Shown here: piece by piece, positions 17,158-25,403 of the stretch
How positions within the stretch are numbered: position 1 is the first letter of the stretch
Layout of the letters: each line of letters begins with the position of its first letter
NCBI RefSeq assembly: GCF_003752405.1
Contig: NZ_RKHK01000001.1
Span: forward strand, 1,798,001 to 1,862,000
Length of the DNA: 64,000 bases
Source of the DNA: Bogoriella caseilytica
Lineage (GTDB): Bacteria > Actinomycetota > Actinomycetes > Actinomycetales > Actinomycetaceae
Direction: 5' to 3'
Made by a program: the position numbers and the translations under genes
The notes under the pieces: model-generated
Databases searched by the model: none
What the model saw: the letters and a program-made list of their open reading frames with translations, nothing else
What the model was told of the DNA's origin: nothing

Positions 17158-18668
17158 CGCGCGTCCTCCTCGCGGGTCGTCCTGGCCTGCGACGGCTCAT
17201 CGCCCTGGGTCGTCTCGCCATGGTGACGTCCTGGGCGCAGGTCGCTGGGCGGCGTCGGAACCGACATGGCCAGGTAGCCCAGGAAGTCGTCCGCCCAGCG
17301 TTGCACGTCGTGGGTCAGCACCCGGCGGCGTAGCGACCGCATCCGGCGCCGCTTCTCCTGCGTGGACATCGTGACGGCCTGCATGATCTTGGCCTTCGTG
17401 CCGTTGATGTCGTGCGGGTTGATCATCAGTGCCTGGGTGAGCTCGTCGGCGGCGCCGGTGAACTCGGAGAGCACCAGCGCCCCGCCCAGATCGGAACGGG
17501 CGGCCACGTACTCCTTGGCCACCAGGTTCATACCATCGCGGAGCGAGGTCACCAGCATGACGTCGGCCGCGCTGTAGAGGGCCGCCATCTCTTCCATGGG
17601 ATAGGAGTGGTGCATGTAGTGGACCGCCGCGCGGCCCAGGGTGCCGTAGTCACCGTTGATGCGGCCCACGGTCACCTCGACCTCGTCACGCAGCTGCCGG
17701 TACTGCTCGACCCGCTCCCGTGAGGGGCTCGCCACCTGCACCATGCAGGCCTCCGGTGGCCGGAGCTGGCCGTCCTCGAGGAGCTCGCCGAAGGTCTTGA
17801 GGCGATGACTGATCCCCTTGGTGTAATCCAGCCGGTCCACCCCCAGCAGCACCACCTCCGGGCTGCCGAGTTCGAGGCGGATCTGCTTGGCCCGCTCCTG
17901 GACCTCGGGGGTGCGGGCGAGGCGGTCGAAGGCGGCGGAGTCGATGGAGATGGGGAAGGCCTGTGCCCGCACGGTGCGATCGGGGCGCGACCAGTGACCG
18001 GGCACGGTCACCTGGGGCCCGCGGACCTGCAGGCCGGTCAGGCGGCGCACCGAGCGCAGGAAGTTCGAGGCGTCGCCCGGGCGCTGGAAGCCCACCAGGT
18101 CTGCTCCGAGCAGCCCTTCGATGATCTGGCGGCGCCACGGAAGCTGGGTGAAGATCTCCAGCGGCGGGAAGGGGATGTGGTTGAAGAAGCCGATCTTGAC
18201 GTCCGGCCGCAGCGCGCGCAGAGCGGCGGGCACCAGCTGGAGCTGATAGTCGTGCACCCATACGGTGCCGCCGGGGGCGACCGCCTGAGCGGCAGCGGTG
18301 GCGAAGCGCCGGTTGATGGCGGAGTAGGTGTTCCACCAGGCGCGATGGAACTCCGGGGGGACGATGACGTCGTGGTAGAGCGGCCAGAGCGTCGCATTGG
18401 AGAAGCCCTCGTAGAAGCCCGCCACCTCCTGCTCGCTCAGGCGCACCGGCCAGAGGGTCATCGTCTCGTCCTCGAAGGGCGCGACGTCGATGTCGGGTTT
18501 GCCGGTCCAGCCCACCCAGGCGCCACCCTGGCTCTCCATCACCGGTGCCAGGGCGGTCACCAGGCCGCCGGGGGAGCGTTCGAAGCTCAGCGAACCGCCT
18601 TCACCGATGGTGACGTCCACCGGCAGGCGATTGGCGACGACGACGACATCGTGGGTACCTGCAGACAC
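17154..18668 (-). CDS. otsA: Trehalose-6-phosphate synthase
   Basis: The 504-residue GT20 glycosyltransferase joins UDP- or GDP-glucose to glucose-6-phosphate. It opens with VVVVANRLPV and carries the family blocks WVGWTG, WPLYHD, VWVHDYQLQLVP, LGVDRLDYTKGI and the donor-site region LRDGMNLVAKEYVA. The start is GTG 18668 with GAGGAGC upstream. Beyond the catalytic domain there is a short Arg/Gln-rich tail. Divergent from the kinase gene, with a 149-bp shared upstream region. Confidence 0.93.
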   Translation of the reverse strand: MSAGTHDVVVVANRLPVDVTIGEGGSLSFERSPGGLVTALAPVMESQGGAWVGWTGKPDIDVAPFEDETMTLWPVRLSEQEVAGFYEGFSNATLWPLYHDVIVPPEFHRAWWNTYSAINRRFATAAAQAVAPGGTVWVHDYQLQLVPAALRALRPDVKIGFFNHIPFPPLEIFTQLPWRRQIIEGLLGADLVGFQRPGDASNFLRSVRRLTGLQVRGPQVTVPGHWSRPDRTVRAQAFPISIDSAAFDRLARTPEVQERAKQIRLELGSPEVVLLGVDRLDYTKGISHRLKTFGELLEDGQLRPPEACMVQVASPSRERVEQYRQLRDEVEVTVGRINGDYGTLGRAAVHYMHHSYPMEEMAALYSAADVMLVTSLRDGMNLVAKEYVAARSDLGGALVLSEFTGAADELTQALMINPHDINGTKAKIMQAVTMSTQEKRRRMRSLRRRVLTHDVQRWADDFLGYLAMSVPTPPSDLRPGRHHGETTQGDEPSQARTTREEDAR

Positions 18669-18805
18669 AGCAGCGATCAGCTCCTCGATTCAGGCTCCCG
18701 CGCGGAGGTAGGCGGGGTCTTCAGCTCTCGTAACGGTACTGGCGCCAGCCAGCTGGCGCCCACTTGAGCCCCGGGTGCGGGCGGCGGACGGATGAACGGG
18801 GCAGG

Positions 18806-18817
18806 TACCTTGCTGAC
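18806..18817 (+). promoter_or_regulatory. -10 box of the kinase gene, leaderless start
   Basis: TACCTT (18806-18811) is followed by exactly 6 nt and the ATG at 18818. This supports the choice of that ATG over an upstream in-frame start at 18764. Confidence 0.5.
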
Positions 18818-20677
18818 ATGAGCCACTTCGCGCGCGAGGATCACGCCCATGAGGGCGCTGGCGGCGACGGCGCGGGCCCGGAGACCACCCGGCGAATCGA
18901 CGGCGCGGGCGAGAGCGTCGCCGGGCCAGACTTTCCGGAGAGTGCGGGGGAGGCGGTGACTCTGGACGCGCCCTCGCGCGCGCAACACTGGGAGCGCGAG
19001 GTGGGCGGGTACCGCCTGGTGCGCCGCCTCGGATCGGGCGGCATGGGCACGGTCTACGAAGCGCTCGACGGCGGGGGCCGCCCGGTGGCGCTGAAGATGC
19101 TCCACCCGCACATCGCCGCCGACCCCCAGGCGCGACGCCGGCTGGCCCGCGAGGTCGCTCTGATGCATCGCGTCTCGGGCACGGGGGTGGCCCAGGTGCT
19201 CGACGCCGAGGTCGAGGACGTCGAGGCCTTCGTCGTCACCGAACTGATCGAGGGGCCCACACTGGAGGAGGACCTGACCGCCGGTGGCCCCTTCAGCGCC
19301 GCCGAGATGGCCGGATTGGCGCATGGGCTCGCCGAGGCACTCGAGGCGATCCACGCCTCCGGAGTGGTGCACCGCGACCTCAAGCCCAGCAACGTCATGC
19401 TCTCCCCGGAAGGTCCGGTGCTCATCGACTTCGGGATCGCCCAGGTGGCCGATGATGTGCGGCTGACCCAGACCGGCCTGGTCACCGGCACGCCGGGGTA
19501 CCTGGATCCTGAAGTGATCTCGGGTGCGGACCCGGGCCCCGCCGGGGACTGGTGGGCGTGGGCCGCCGTCATCCTGCACGCGGCCACGGCCCGCCCACCC
19601 TTCGGTCGCGGCTCCAGCCAGGCCGTGCTCGCCCGGGTCTCCACCGGTCGCTGCGACAGCGACGGCCTGCCCGGAGTGGTCTCCGGGGTGCTGCGGCGAG
19701 CCCTGGACCCGGACCCCTCCCGGCGCGCGGCGGCCGAGGAGGTGATGTCGGTCCTCGACGCCGTCGCCGCCGATCCCGACTCCTATCTGAGCGATGATGC
19801 CGCTGCCACCTCACCGCTGGTGCCCGGCCCATCAACGAGCCCGCCACCGCCACCGGACTCGGCTCCCGATGCCGGGCCCGAGGCCGGAGGGCGCACGGCG
19901 ATCCTGCCGGCCGTCGGCTACCCGGCTCATGAGGCTCCGCCGCCCCCGCGCTATCCCATCGAGCCGGGCACGGACGCGACCCGGCGGATGCCCGCCGATG
20001 CCCCCGCAGCGCCGAATGCGTGGCAGCCCGGACTCGGCGGGCAGAACCAGACTCTCGCCACCGATCCCGGGCATCAGCCCGTGCCCGGCTGGGCGATCCT
20101 GCCCCGGCCTCGACCCTTCACGGTGCTGGCAGTGGGCATCGGCCTGAGCGCGCTGGCGCCCATCCTCCCCGGCGTGTTCCTCCTCACCGCGGCCGTCGTG
20201 CTGCTCGGCGCCGCCATGACTGGATGGGCCTCACGAGCCCGGCGCACCGCACGCATGCGCCGCGGAGTCCGCCCCGGAGACACCGCCCGCATGATCGTTG
20301 CGCTGCCCTGGTCCCTCCTGCGCGGCCTCGTGGCCCTACTGCCCGGTTTGCTGCTGGGCGCGGGTGCTGCGGCGGCCCTGTGGTGGGTCACGCCGGAGAT
20401 CGCCGGCCGCGCCGCGGAGCCCGCCTGGGGGCAGGAGCCGGTGGTGTTGGGGATCGCGGCTGCTGTGGCGCTGACCGTGGTCTGGCTGACCCCGACCAGC
20501 ACCAGCGCCCGCGAGGGCGCCCGGGTGTGGTTGGCAGTGGTCGCCCCGAGCGCCGGCTATCGGGCGTTCGTCATTGCGATCTTCCTCCTGATCGCTGTGG
20601 TGGTGGCCATAGGCGTGCTTGGCGACAGCCTCGGCGCCCCAACCTGGGCTCCATTTCCGATTACTCTGACCCGGTGA
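18818..20677 (+). CDS. Serine/threonine protein kinase with C-terminal membrane helices
   Basis: The 619-residue protein has a Hanks-type kinase domain at about 65-325: glycine loop GSGGMGTVYEA, Lys93 (VALKML), catalytic loop HRDLKPSN (Asp187), DFG at 204-206 and GTPGYLDPE in the activation segment. All catalytic residues are present. A Pro-rich linker (about 330-430) leads to four predicted transmembrane helices (from about 430 to 615) with no extracellular sensor domain, unlike PknB-type kinases with PASTA repeats. The stop overlaps the GTG of the next gene. Confidence 0.88.
   Translation: MSHFAREDHAHEGAGGDGAGPETTRRIDGAGESVAGPDFPESAGEAVTLDAPSRAQHWEREVGGYRLVRRLGSGGMGTVYEALDGGGRPVALKMLHPHIAADPQARRRLAREVALMHRVSGTGVAQVLDAEVEDVEAFVVTELIEGPTLEEDLTAGGPFSAAEMAGLAHGLAEALEAIHASGVVHRDLKPSNVMLSPEGPVLIDFGIAQVADDVRLTQTGLVTGTPGYLDPEVISGADPGPAGDWWAWAAVILHAATARPPFGRGSSQAVLARVSTGRCDSDGLPGVVSGVLRRALDPDPSRRAAAEEVMSVLDAVAADPDSYLSDDAAATSPLVPGPSTSPPPPPDSAPDAGPEAGGRTAILPAVGYPAHEAPPPPRYPIEPGTDATRRMPADAPAAPNAWQPGLGGQNQTLATDPGHQPVPGWAILPRPRPFTVLAVGIGLSALAPILPGVFLLTAAVVLLGAAMTGWASRARRTARMRRGVRPGDTARMIVALPWSLLRGLVALLPGLLLGAGAAAALWWVTPEIAGRAAEPAWGQEPVVLGIAAAVALTVVWLTPTSTSAREGARVWLAVVAPSAGYRAFVIAIFLLIAVVVAIGVLGDSLGAPTWAPFPITLTR
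20662..20673 (+). promoter_or_regulatory. -10 box inside the kinase 3' end, leaderless start of the DsbA-like gene
   Basis: TACTCT (20662-20667) lies 6 nt before the GTG at 20674, inside the last codons of the kinase gene. The downstream gene could therefore be transcribed independently as well as by read-through. Confidence 0.4.
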
Positions 20678-21522
20678 GTAATGCGACGTCCGGCCACTCG
20701 TCCGGAGCAATGACCAAGGCTCAGCGCCGTGCGGCCGCGCAGGAGAAGGCCAAGCAGCTGCGCGAGGCCCAGGAAAAGCGCGAACGGCGCAACCGCTTCA
20801 TCCTGATCGGTGGGGTCGGAGCGGTCCTGCTCGTCGTCGCGGTGCTGGTGTGGTTCATCTTCTCGGAGGGCTCACGCAGCCCGCTCGATCGCCTCGAGGA
20901 GAACGCCAAGCCGGCCAACGTCAGTGACGACGGAGGGATCCGCTTCGATTCCCAGCTGGTGGCCGGAGAGATCGACAGCGACGCCTCCGAACTGGCGATC
21001 TACCTCGACTTCGCCTGCGTGCACTGCCTCGACTTCGAGATGATGCACGGGCAGGACATCGCCGACCTCGTCGCGGCGGACGAGATGACTGTCGCCTATT
21101 ACCCGGTGGCCTTCATCGGTGCGGGTGACTCCAGCTCTTGGTCGGTTCGCGCTGCACAGGCCACGGCAGTGGTCACCGACGGCGCCCCGGATCGTGCCGA
21201 AGAGTTCCTGCGAGGTCTCTTCGAGCTTCACGAGGGCAACCCGAACCCCTCGGATGCGGAGATCGCCATGGTGGCCGTCGACCTCGGGGTTCCCCAGGAG
21301 GTTGTCGACCGTATCGGCGAGGCTCCCTTCCAAGCCTGGGTGGGCGCCGCCACACAGTCCGCACGTAACGACGACGACGTCACCGGAACGCCGGCCGTCT
21401 TCTTCGAGGGCGAGCAGGTGTTCACCGGTCCTGAGGGCGATGGCCGGAGCTGGGCGGAGCCGGGCTCGATCGCGTCGCTCGTGCGCGGCGAGGACGGCGC
21501 CGAGGAAACCCAGGACGACTGA
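20674..21522 (+). CDS. Membrane-anchored DsbA/thioredoxin-like protein
   Basis: The 282-residue product has a charged N-terminal coil (about residues 14-40), one transmembrane helix (FILIGGVGAVLLVVAVLVWFI) and an extracytoplasmic thioredoxin fold of the DsbA (Thioredoxin_4) type. The redox motif is FACVHCLDFE (CVHC), and the cis-Pro region GTPAVFFEG is intact. It probably forms or reduces disulfides in exported proteins. The GTG start overlaps the kinase stop (GTGA); an in-frame ATG at 20710 is an alternative. Confidence 0.88.
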   Translation: MSNATSGHSSGAMTKAQRRAAAQEKAKQLREAQEKRERRNRFILIGGVGAVLLVVAVLVWFIFSEGSRSPLDRLEENAKPANVSDDGGIRFDSQLVAGEIDSDASELAIYLDFACVHCLDFEMMHGQDIADLVAADEMTVAYYPVAFIGAGDSSSWSVRAAQATAVVTDGAPDRAEEFLRGLFELHEGNPNPSDAEIAMVAVDLGVPQEVVDRIGEAPFQAWVGAATQSARNDDDVTGTPAVFFEGEQVFTGPEGDGRSWAEPGSIASLVRGEDGAEETQDD

Positions 21523-21668
21523 CCCACCTCGGGCTGCCGGGCGAGCTCACCACCACGCGGGGGCGATGCCGGCAGCAGGGCTGGAACGGTCCAGCTCCGG
21601 TGCGCTGAGCATTGCTGGCACACTGGTAGTTAATGCCGATGCGCGGCTGAGGCCAGCGTCGGCGCCTT

Positions 21669-21741
21669 GCCTCCTTAGCTCAGTTGGTAGAGCGCTCGCC
21701 TTGTAAGCGAATGGTCGCCGGTTCGAATCCGGCAGGAGGCT
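21669..21741 (+). tRNA. tRNA-Thr (anticodon TGT)
   Basis: The 73-nt sequence folds as a cloverleaf: acceptor GCCTCCT/AGGAGGC, D arm GCTC-loop-GAGC, anticodon loop CTTGTAA with TGT at the centre, and T arm GCCGG-TTCGAAT-CCGGC. CCA is not encoded. A TGT anticodon reads ACA threonine codons. Its last base touches the stop codon of the convergent membrane-protein gene. Confidence 0.95.
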
Positions 21742-22592
21742 CAGTGAGAATCAGGGCGGTAGGTCCGACCTCGGCTATCCACCACCGTGCAGGACAGCGC
21801 GCCGTCGCCGGTCACTTCCCAGTGGATCCGGCCCCGGCCGATGTGTCTCGGGCGGCCCCACAGGGTGCCGGCCATCTCCGGGTTGTGCCGAGCGAGGTAG
21901 ATCCGGTGCTCAAGCTCGTCGAGGTGTAGTCCCCGCGTGTGGGGAAAGACCACACGACGACGACCAGGTGTCTCGCTGATCTCGGGATCGTCAGTGGCGG
22001 CGTCCGCGAGGAGACCGAAGGGATTGTGCGGCATGCTGGAGACATACTGCTCCAGCAGATACCGAGCGGCCTCCGGGGCGTCGAGTCTTCCCGTGGCCCA
22101 TCGGTGTAGGGCAATGCCCGCCGGAATGAGCAAGGCGCCACTGAGAGCCCAGCGCTGCTCCGCCGCGATCCCCACGGCGATGAACAGCACGCCGAAGAGC
22201 GGCAGGACGAAACCGGCGACCCGGTAGCGCACCAGGTGCTTGTACAGCTCGAGGTGGCGGCCCGCGGGGGTGAGGGTGCCGAGCGGGAGCCCGCGGGCCC
22301 CTTGGCCTGGACGGTTCGCGGCCCACCGGAAAGCTGCCTGCCACTCCTCGTACCCGTAAGGCTTCGCGAAGTGGAGCACGATGGGTATGGCCAGCGAGGC
22401 GAGCAGCATGACGCCGAAGGAGACTCCTGCCGCACCGATGGCCGCCTCGCGCAGGCGGTGGGAGAACTGGTCACCGGCGTGGTGGACCACGAGCATGAGC
22501 CCGACGGAGACGATCAGAGCGGCCAAGGTCAGCAGCGACAGTGCCAGGCGCGTGCGCACCCGTCGCCGCAGTGGCTGGCCATCGCGATGCAT
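21741..22592 (-). CDS. Unknown four-helix membrane protein (true 5' end uncertain)
   Basis: From ATG 22592 this gives 283 residues with two helix pairs (LALSLLTLAALIVSVGLMLVV and VSFGVMLLASLAIPIVL; then VAGFVLPLFGVLFIAVGI and ALSGALLIPAGIAL) and a soluble C-terminal part with HNPEMAGTLWGRPRHIGRG. The same frame stays open upstream to a TGA at 22826-22824 and encodes credible protein (RSWFGPDIDRVYG, ESLLQALQRS) with GC-rich third positions. No ATG, GTG or TTG exists there; CTG at 22775, with AGCGGAAG 9 nt upstream, is a possible start. No family recognised. Confidence 0.65.
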   Translation of the reverse strand: MHRDGQPLRRRVRTRLALSLLTLAALIVSVGLMLVVHHAGDQFSHRLREAAIGAAGVSFGVMLLASLAIPIVLHFAKPYGYEEWQAAFRWAANRPGQGARGLPLGTLTPAGRHLELYKHLVRYRVAGFVLPLFGVLFIAVGIAAEQRWALSGALLIPAGIALHRWATGRLDAPEAARYLLEQYVSSMPHNPFGLLADAATDDPEISETPGRRRVVFPHTRGLHLDELEHRIYLARHNPEMAGTLWGRPRHIGRGRIHWEVTGDGALSCTVVDSRGRTYRPDSH

Positions 22593-22823
22593 GACCAGGT
22601 AGCGCGAGAGTTCCCAGGCCTCCCGAGGGGGGTTGGCGGGACGGGATCGCTGGAGGGCCTGGAGAAGCGACTCGGCGTCGGTGGAGCCGTAGACCCGATC
22701 GATGTCGGGGCCGAACCACGAACGGAGCCGCCTGGCACCGGAGCGCAGGGTGCGTTCGCGGAGGATGTCGTTCAGCTGGCGTCGCTTCCGCTGTGCCGCC
22801 AGGGGTGGATGTGCAGACCAGGC

Positions 22824-23063
22824 TCAGGCATCGGGGGAAGCCGCGCGGCCGTAGACGAAGTCTTCCTGCTCCTCGGGCCCCGCCCCGACGAGTTCGTCAT
22901 CTGCGGCAAAACGCTCGGCATCGGTACGAGGAGCGCCGGTGGCGCGTCCGCCGGTGAGCACATCGCGTACATACGCCTCCTCCGCCTCCGGGCTCACGAG
23001 GCCGCGGTGCCGCAGCGCTTCGGTGACCAGGCCTGGTCGACGGACAGGATCGTGGCGGGTCAT
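22824..23063 (-). CDS. Small hypothetical protein
   Basis: A 79-residue acidic, hydrophilic protein from ATG 23063 with GGGGAG upstream. It contains RRPGLVTEALRHRGLVSPEAEEAYVRDVL, predicted helical, and ends FVYGRAASPDA. No membrane segment, signal peptide or known motif is visible. It is in the same reading frame as the following membrane-protein gene, separated only by its TGA stop, so the two may be one interrupted gene or a coupled pair. Confidence 0.5.
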   Translation of the reverse strand: MTRHDPVRRPGLVTEALRHRGLVSPEAEEAYVRDVLTGGRATGAPRTDAERFAADDELVGAGPEEQEDFVYGRAASPDA

Positions 23064-23215
23064 GGTCGGTCGATCTCCCCTCGAGCGGACAGCAACGCCG
23101 CCGTCCACATTGGCGACCTCCCCATCATGCCTCGCGCGCCGGGACGGCGCGAGGCTGACCGGGCTCGTTTCACAGATCGGATTCGCAGGTTTCACGTCTC
23201 GGAAACACCTGCGAC

Positions 23216-23227
23216 TAGTCTCGAGGC
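23216..23227 (+). promoter_or_regulatory. -10 box of ung, leaderless start
   Basis: TAGTCT (23216-23221) is followed by 6 nt and the GTG start of ung at 23228, with no ribosome-binding sequence. Confidence 0.5.
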
Positions 23228-23902
23228 GTGACGAGTTCGGCGAAGCAGATCCCCGATCCCGGTTGGGCACGCGCGCTGGCGCCGGTGGCGGAGCGCATCA
23301 GTGCCATGGGTGACTTCCTCCGGGAGGAGAATCGTGCCGGACGCGGGTATCTGCCGGCGGGCCCGAACGTGCTGCGCGCCTTCAACTATCCCTTCGAGGA
23401 CGTTCGCGTGCTCATTGTGGGGCAGGATCCCTACCCCACGCCTGGACATGCCATGGGCCTGTCTTTCTCGGTGCAGCGTGAGGTGCGCCCGATCCCGCGC
23501 TCCTTGCAGAACATCTACCGGGAGTTGCGCGATGACGTCGGTGTCGAGCCGCCGGTGCACGGGGATCTCTCCGCGTGGGCGGAGTCCGGCGTGATGCTCT
23601 TGAACCGCTGCCTGACCGTGCGGCCCGGCGCGCCTGCCTCGCATCGCGGCAAGGGGTGGGAGGCGGTCACCGACCTGGCCATCGCCGCGCTGGTCGAGCG
23701 TGAGGCGCCTCTGGTGGCCATCCTGTGGGGCCGTGACGCCGGTACCCTCCGCCCGATGCTGGGTGAGACGCCGATCCTCGCCTCGGCGCACCCCAGCCCG
23801 CTCTCCGCATCGCGGGGGTTCTTCGGCTCACGTCCCTTCTCGCAGGCGAATGAGCTCTTGTCTGCTGCAGGGGCGGAGCCGGTGGATTGGTCACTCGCCT
23901 GA
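23228..23902 (+). CDS. ung: Uracil-DNA glycosylase, family 1
   Basis: The 224-residue enzyme excises uracil from DNA. The catalytic water-activating motif GQDPYP is at 65-70 (Asp67, Tyr69), the uracil-binding block LLNRCLTV follows, and the DNA-intercalation motif HPSPLS begins at His188. All catalytic residues are intact and the length is normal for the family. GTG 23228 suits a leaderless promoter. Confidence 0.95.
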   Translation: MTSSAKQIPDPGWARALAPVAERISAMGDFLREENRAGRGYLPAGPNVLRAFNYPFEDVRVLIVGQDPYPTPGHAMGLSFSVQREVRPIPRSLQNIYRELRDDVGVEPPVHGDLSAWAESGVMLLNRCLTVRPGAPASHRGKGWEAVTDLAIAALVEREAPLVAILWGRDAGTLRPMLGETPILASAHPSPLSASRGFFGSRPFSQANELLSAAGAEPVDWSLA

Positions 23903-23953
23903 GCCATGCGGGCCGCAGGCTGCGAGCTAATGACACGGGTGTGATTCGGGCAG

Positions 23954-23965
23954 TACCATCGGACC
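23954..23965 (+). promoter_or_regulatory. -10 box of the DUF3263 gene, leaderless start
   Basis: TACCAT (23954-23959) lies 6 nt before the ATG at 23966. Confidence 0.5.
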
Positions 23966-24253
23966 ATGGTTGCCAGCACGCCGGAATCCGCGCTCGACTC
24001 GGCCACAAATGGTCTCAGTGACCTGGAGCAGCGTGTCCTGGCCTTCGAGCGCCAATGGTGGAAGTACGCCGGTGCGAAGGAATCCGCCATCCGCGAGCAG
24101 TTCGGGATGAACGCCACGCGGTACTACCAGGTGCTCAACCGTCTCCTCGACTCCGAACAGGCTCTCGCGGCGGACCCCATGCTCGTCAAGCGGCTGCGTC
24201 GCATGCGTTCCGCTCGTCAGCGCGAACGCACTGCGCGCCGCGTAGGCCTCTGA
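23966..24253 (+). CDS. DUF3263 protein
   Basis: The 95-residue protein is a clear member of the actinobacterial DUF3263 family: LSDLEQRVLAFERQWWKYAG, then KESAIREQFGMNATRYYQVLNRLLD, which reads as a helix-turn-helix, and a basic C-terminus (KRLRRMRSARQRERTARR). This suggests DNA or RNA binding, but no function is established. In related genomes the family sits beside a LytR_C gene, as here. Confidence 0.88.
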   Translation: MVASTPESALDSATNGLSDLEQRVLAFERQWWKYAGAKESAIREQFGMNATRYYQVLNRLLDSEQALAADPMLVKRLRRMRSARQRERTARRVGL

Positions 24254-24305
24254 GCACTGCGCGCCGCGCTGGTCGCGGCGAGCGCATCGGCCGGGTCGAT
24301 CACGT

Positions 24306-24317
24306 TAATCTCGACTC
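24306..24317 (+). promoter_or_regulatory. -10 box of the LytR_C gene, leaderless start
   Basis: TAATCT (24306-24311) lies 6 nt before the GTG at 24318, separating this gene's promoter from that of DUF3263. Confidence 0.5.
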
Positions 24318-25010
24318 GTGAGCAGCCTCGAGGAAGACGAGTTCGACATCGCCGGGCGTGACAACGCCCCGCAGGGCGTGCACCGCCGTCCCCGGTCTCT
24401 GGCTCGTGTGCTGCTCCCGATCATCGCGGTGCTCATCCTTGCGCCGTTGCTCGCCTGGGCGACGATTGCGCTGCTAGCCCGCACGGACACGCCCATCCCT
24501 TCGCCGCTGCCAGACCCGGAAGCCAACGAGACCGTGGTCGACCCCGACGAGGATCCGGGGGACGAGACCGAGGACGACGCGGACGGCGAGCAGGACGAGT
24601 CCACACCAGACGCCGGGGGTGACGAGGACGACTCCACCGACGCCGGGGACGACACGGACATGGACCCCGAAGGCGATACCGACCCCGACGCAGACGAGAC
24701 GCCGGAGGGCGACGAACTGCCCGCCGCCGAGGTCGACTATTTCGCCGGTGTCGCAGTTCTGAACGGCACCACCGTCGGCGGCCTCGCCACCCAGGCCACG
24801 CAGGATCTGGTCACGGCTGGCTTCACGGGCGCCAGTGCCGGGAACTACGCCAGCCCACAGCCCACAGTCTCGGCTGTGTACTACCGGGACCCGGCGCTCC
24901 AGGCCACGGCGGCCGAAGTCGCGTCCCTCCTGGGGATCGGTCCCGTGCAGGAGCTTCCCGGGGCCTCAGCGGAGGTCGTGGTCGTTCTTCGCAACGACTT
25001 CTCCGGCTGA
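24318..25010 (+). CDS. LytR C-terminal-domain membrane protein
   Basis: The 230-residue protein has one transmembrane helix (VLLPIIAVLILAPLLAWATIALL, residues about 31-53), a 75-residue extremely acidic linker of Asp/Glu/Gly (about 65-140), and a C-terminal LytR_C domain (VAVLNGTTVGGLATQATQDLVTAGF... VYYRDPALQATAAEVASLLG). The LytR_C fold is found in cell-envelope proteins and is thought to bind wall polymers. It lacks the LytR-CpsA-Psr catalytic domain, so it is not itself a glycopolymer transferase. Confidence 0.85.
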   Translation: MSSLEEDEFDIAGRDNAPQGVHRRPRSLARVLLPIIAVLILAPLLAWATIALLARTDTPIPSPLPDPEANETVVDPDEDPGDETEDDADGEQDESTPDAGGDEDDSTDAGDDTDMDPEGDTDPDADETPEGDELPAAEVDYFAGVAVLNGTTVGGLATQATQDLVTAGFTGASAGNYASPQPTVSAVYYRDPALQATAAEVASLLGIGPVQELPGASAEVVVVLRNDFSG

Positions 25011-25403
25011 GGCTGCATTCCGGATTCGCGGCGTCGGATTCTTCGGCGATCACCCGCGGGCGGGGTAAGAGGTACTGCGTGTTAGGCCCGGTGGGGCCCG
25101 GCCCTCTGCGGTGAGTGAGTACTCAGGTCGGTGTCCGGCGATGGCTTTTCCGGCAATCGTCTGATGGCAGGGAACTGATTCCCATACTTATGTATGGAGC
25201 GGAGCGAAATAGTTCATGTCGTTATCAAATCGTGATCTATTCCGGTTGCCGATTCGGCAACCTTTCGGGAAGGTGGTGTGGCGGACAGCACTGTGACCCT
25301 AGACACACGCGCGTGCGCAACGTGCTCAGCGGTAATGGGTCTGGTGCTGGCCGGTACAGCACACCAGGCTGCCCTCCGGGCGGCCAAAACCCGGGAGCCA
25401 TGA
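25011..25403 (+). other. Long AT-richer leader region before the surface-protein gene
   Basis: This 393-bp region is clearly less GC-rich than its surroundings from about 25175 to 25265. It contains CCATAC-TTAT-GTATGG (25182-25197), a perfect inverted repeat suited to an operator, and GGTTGCCG-ATT-CGGCAACC (25244-25262), an 8-bp hairpin followed by CTTTCGGG that could terminate or attenuate. A ribosome site GGGAG (25393-25397) precedes ATG 25404. I see no coding potential. Confidence 0.5.
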
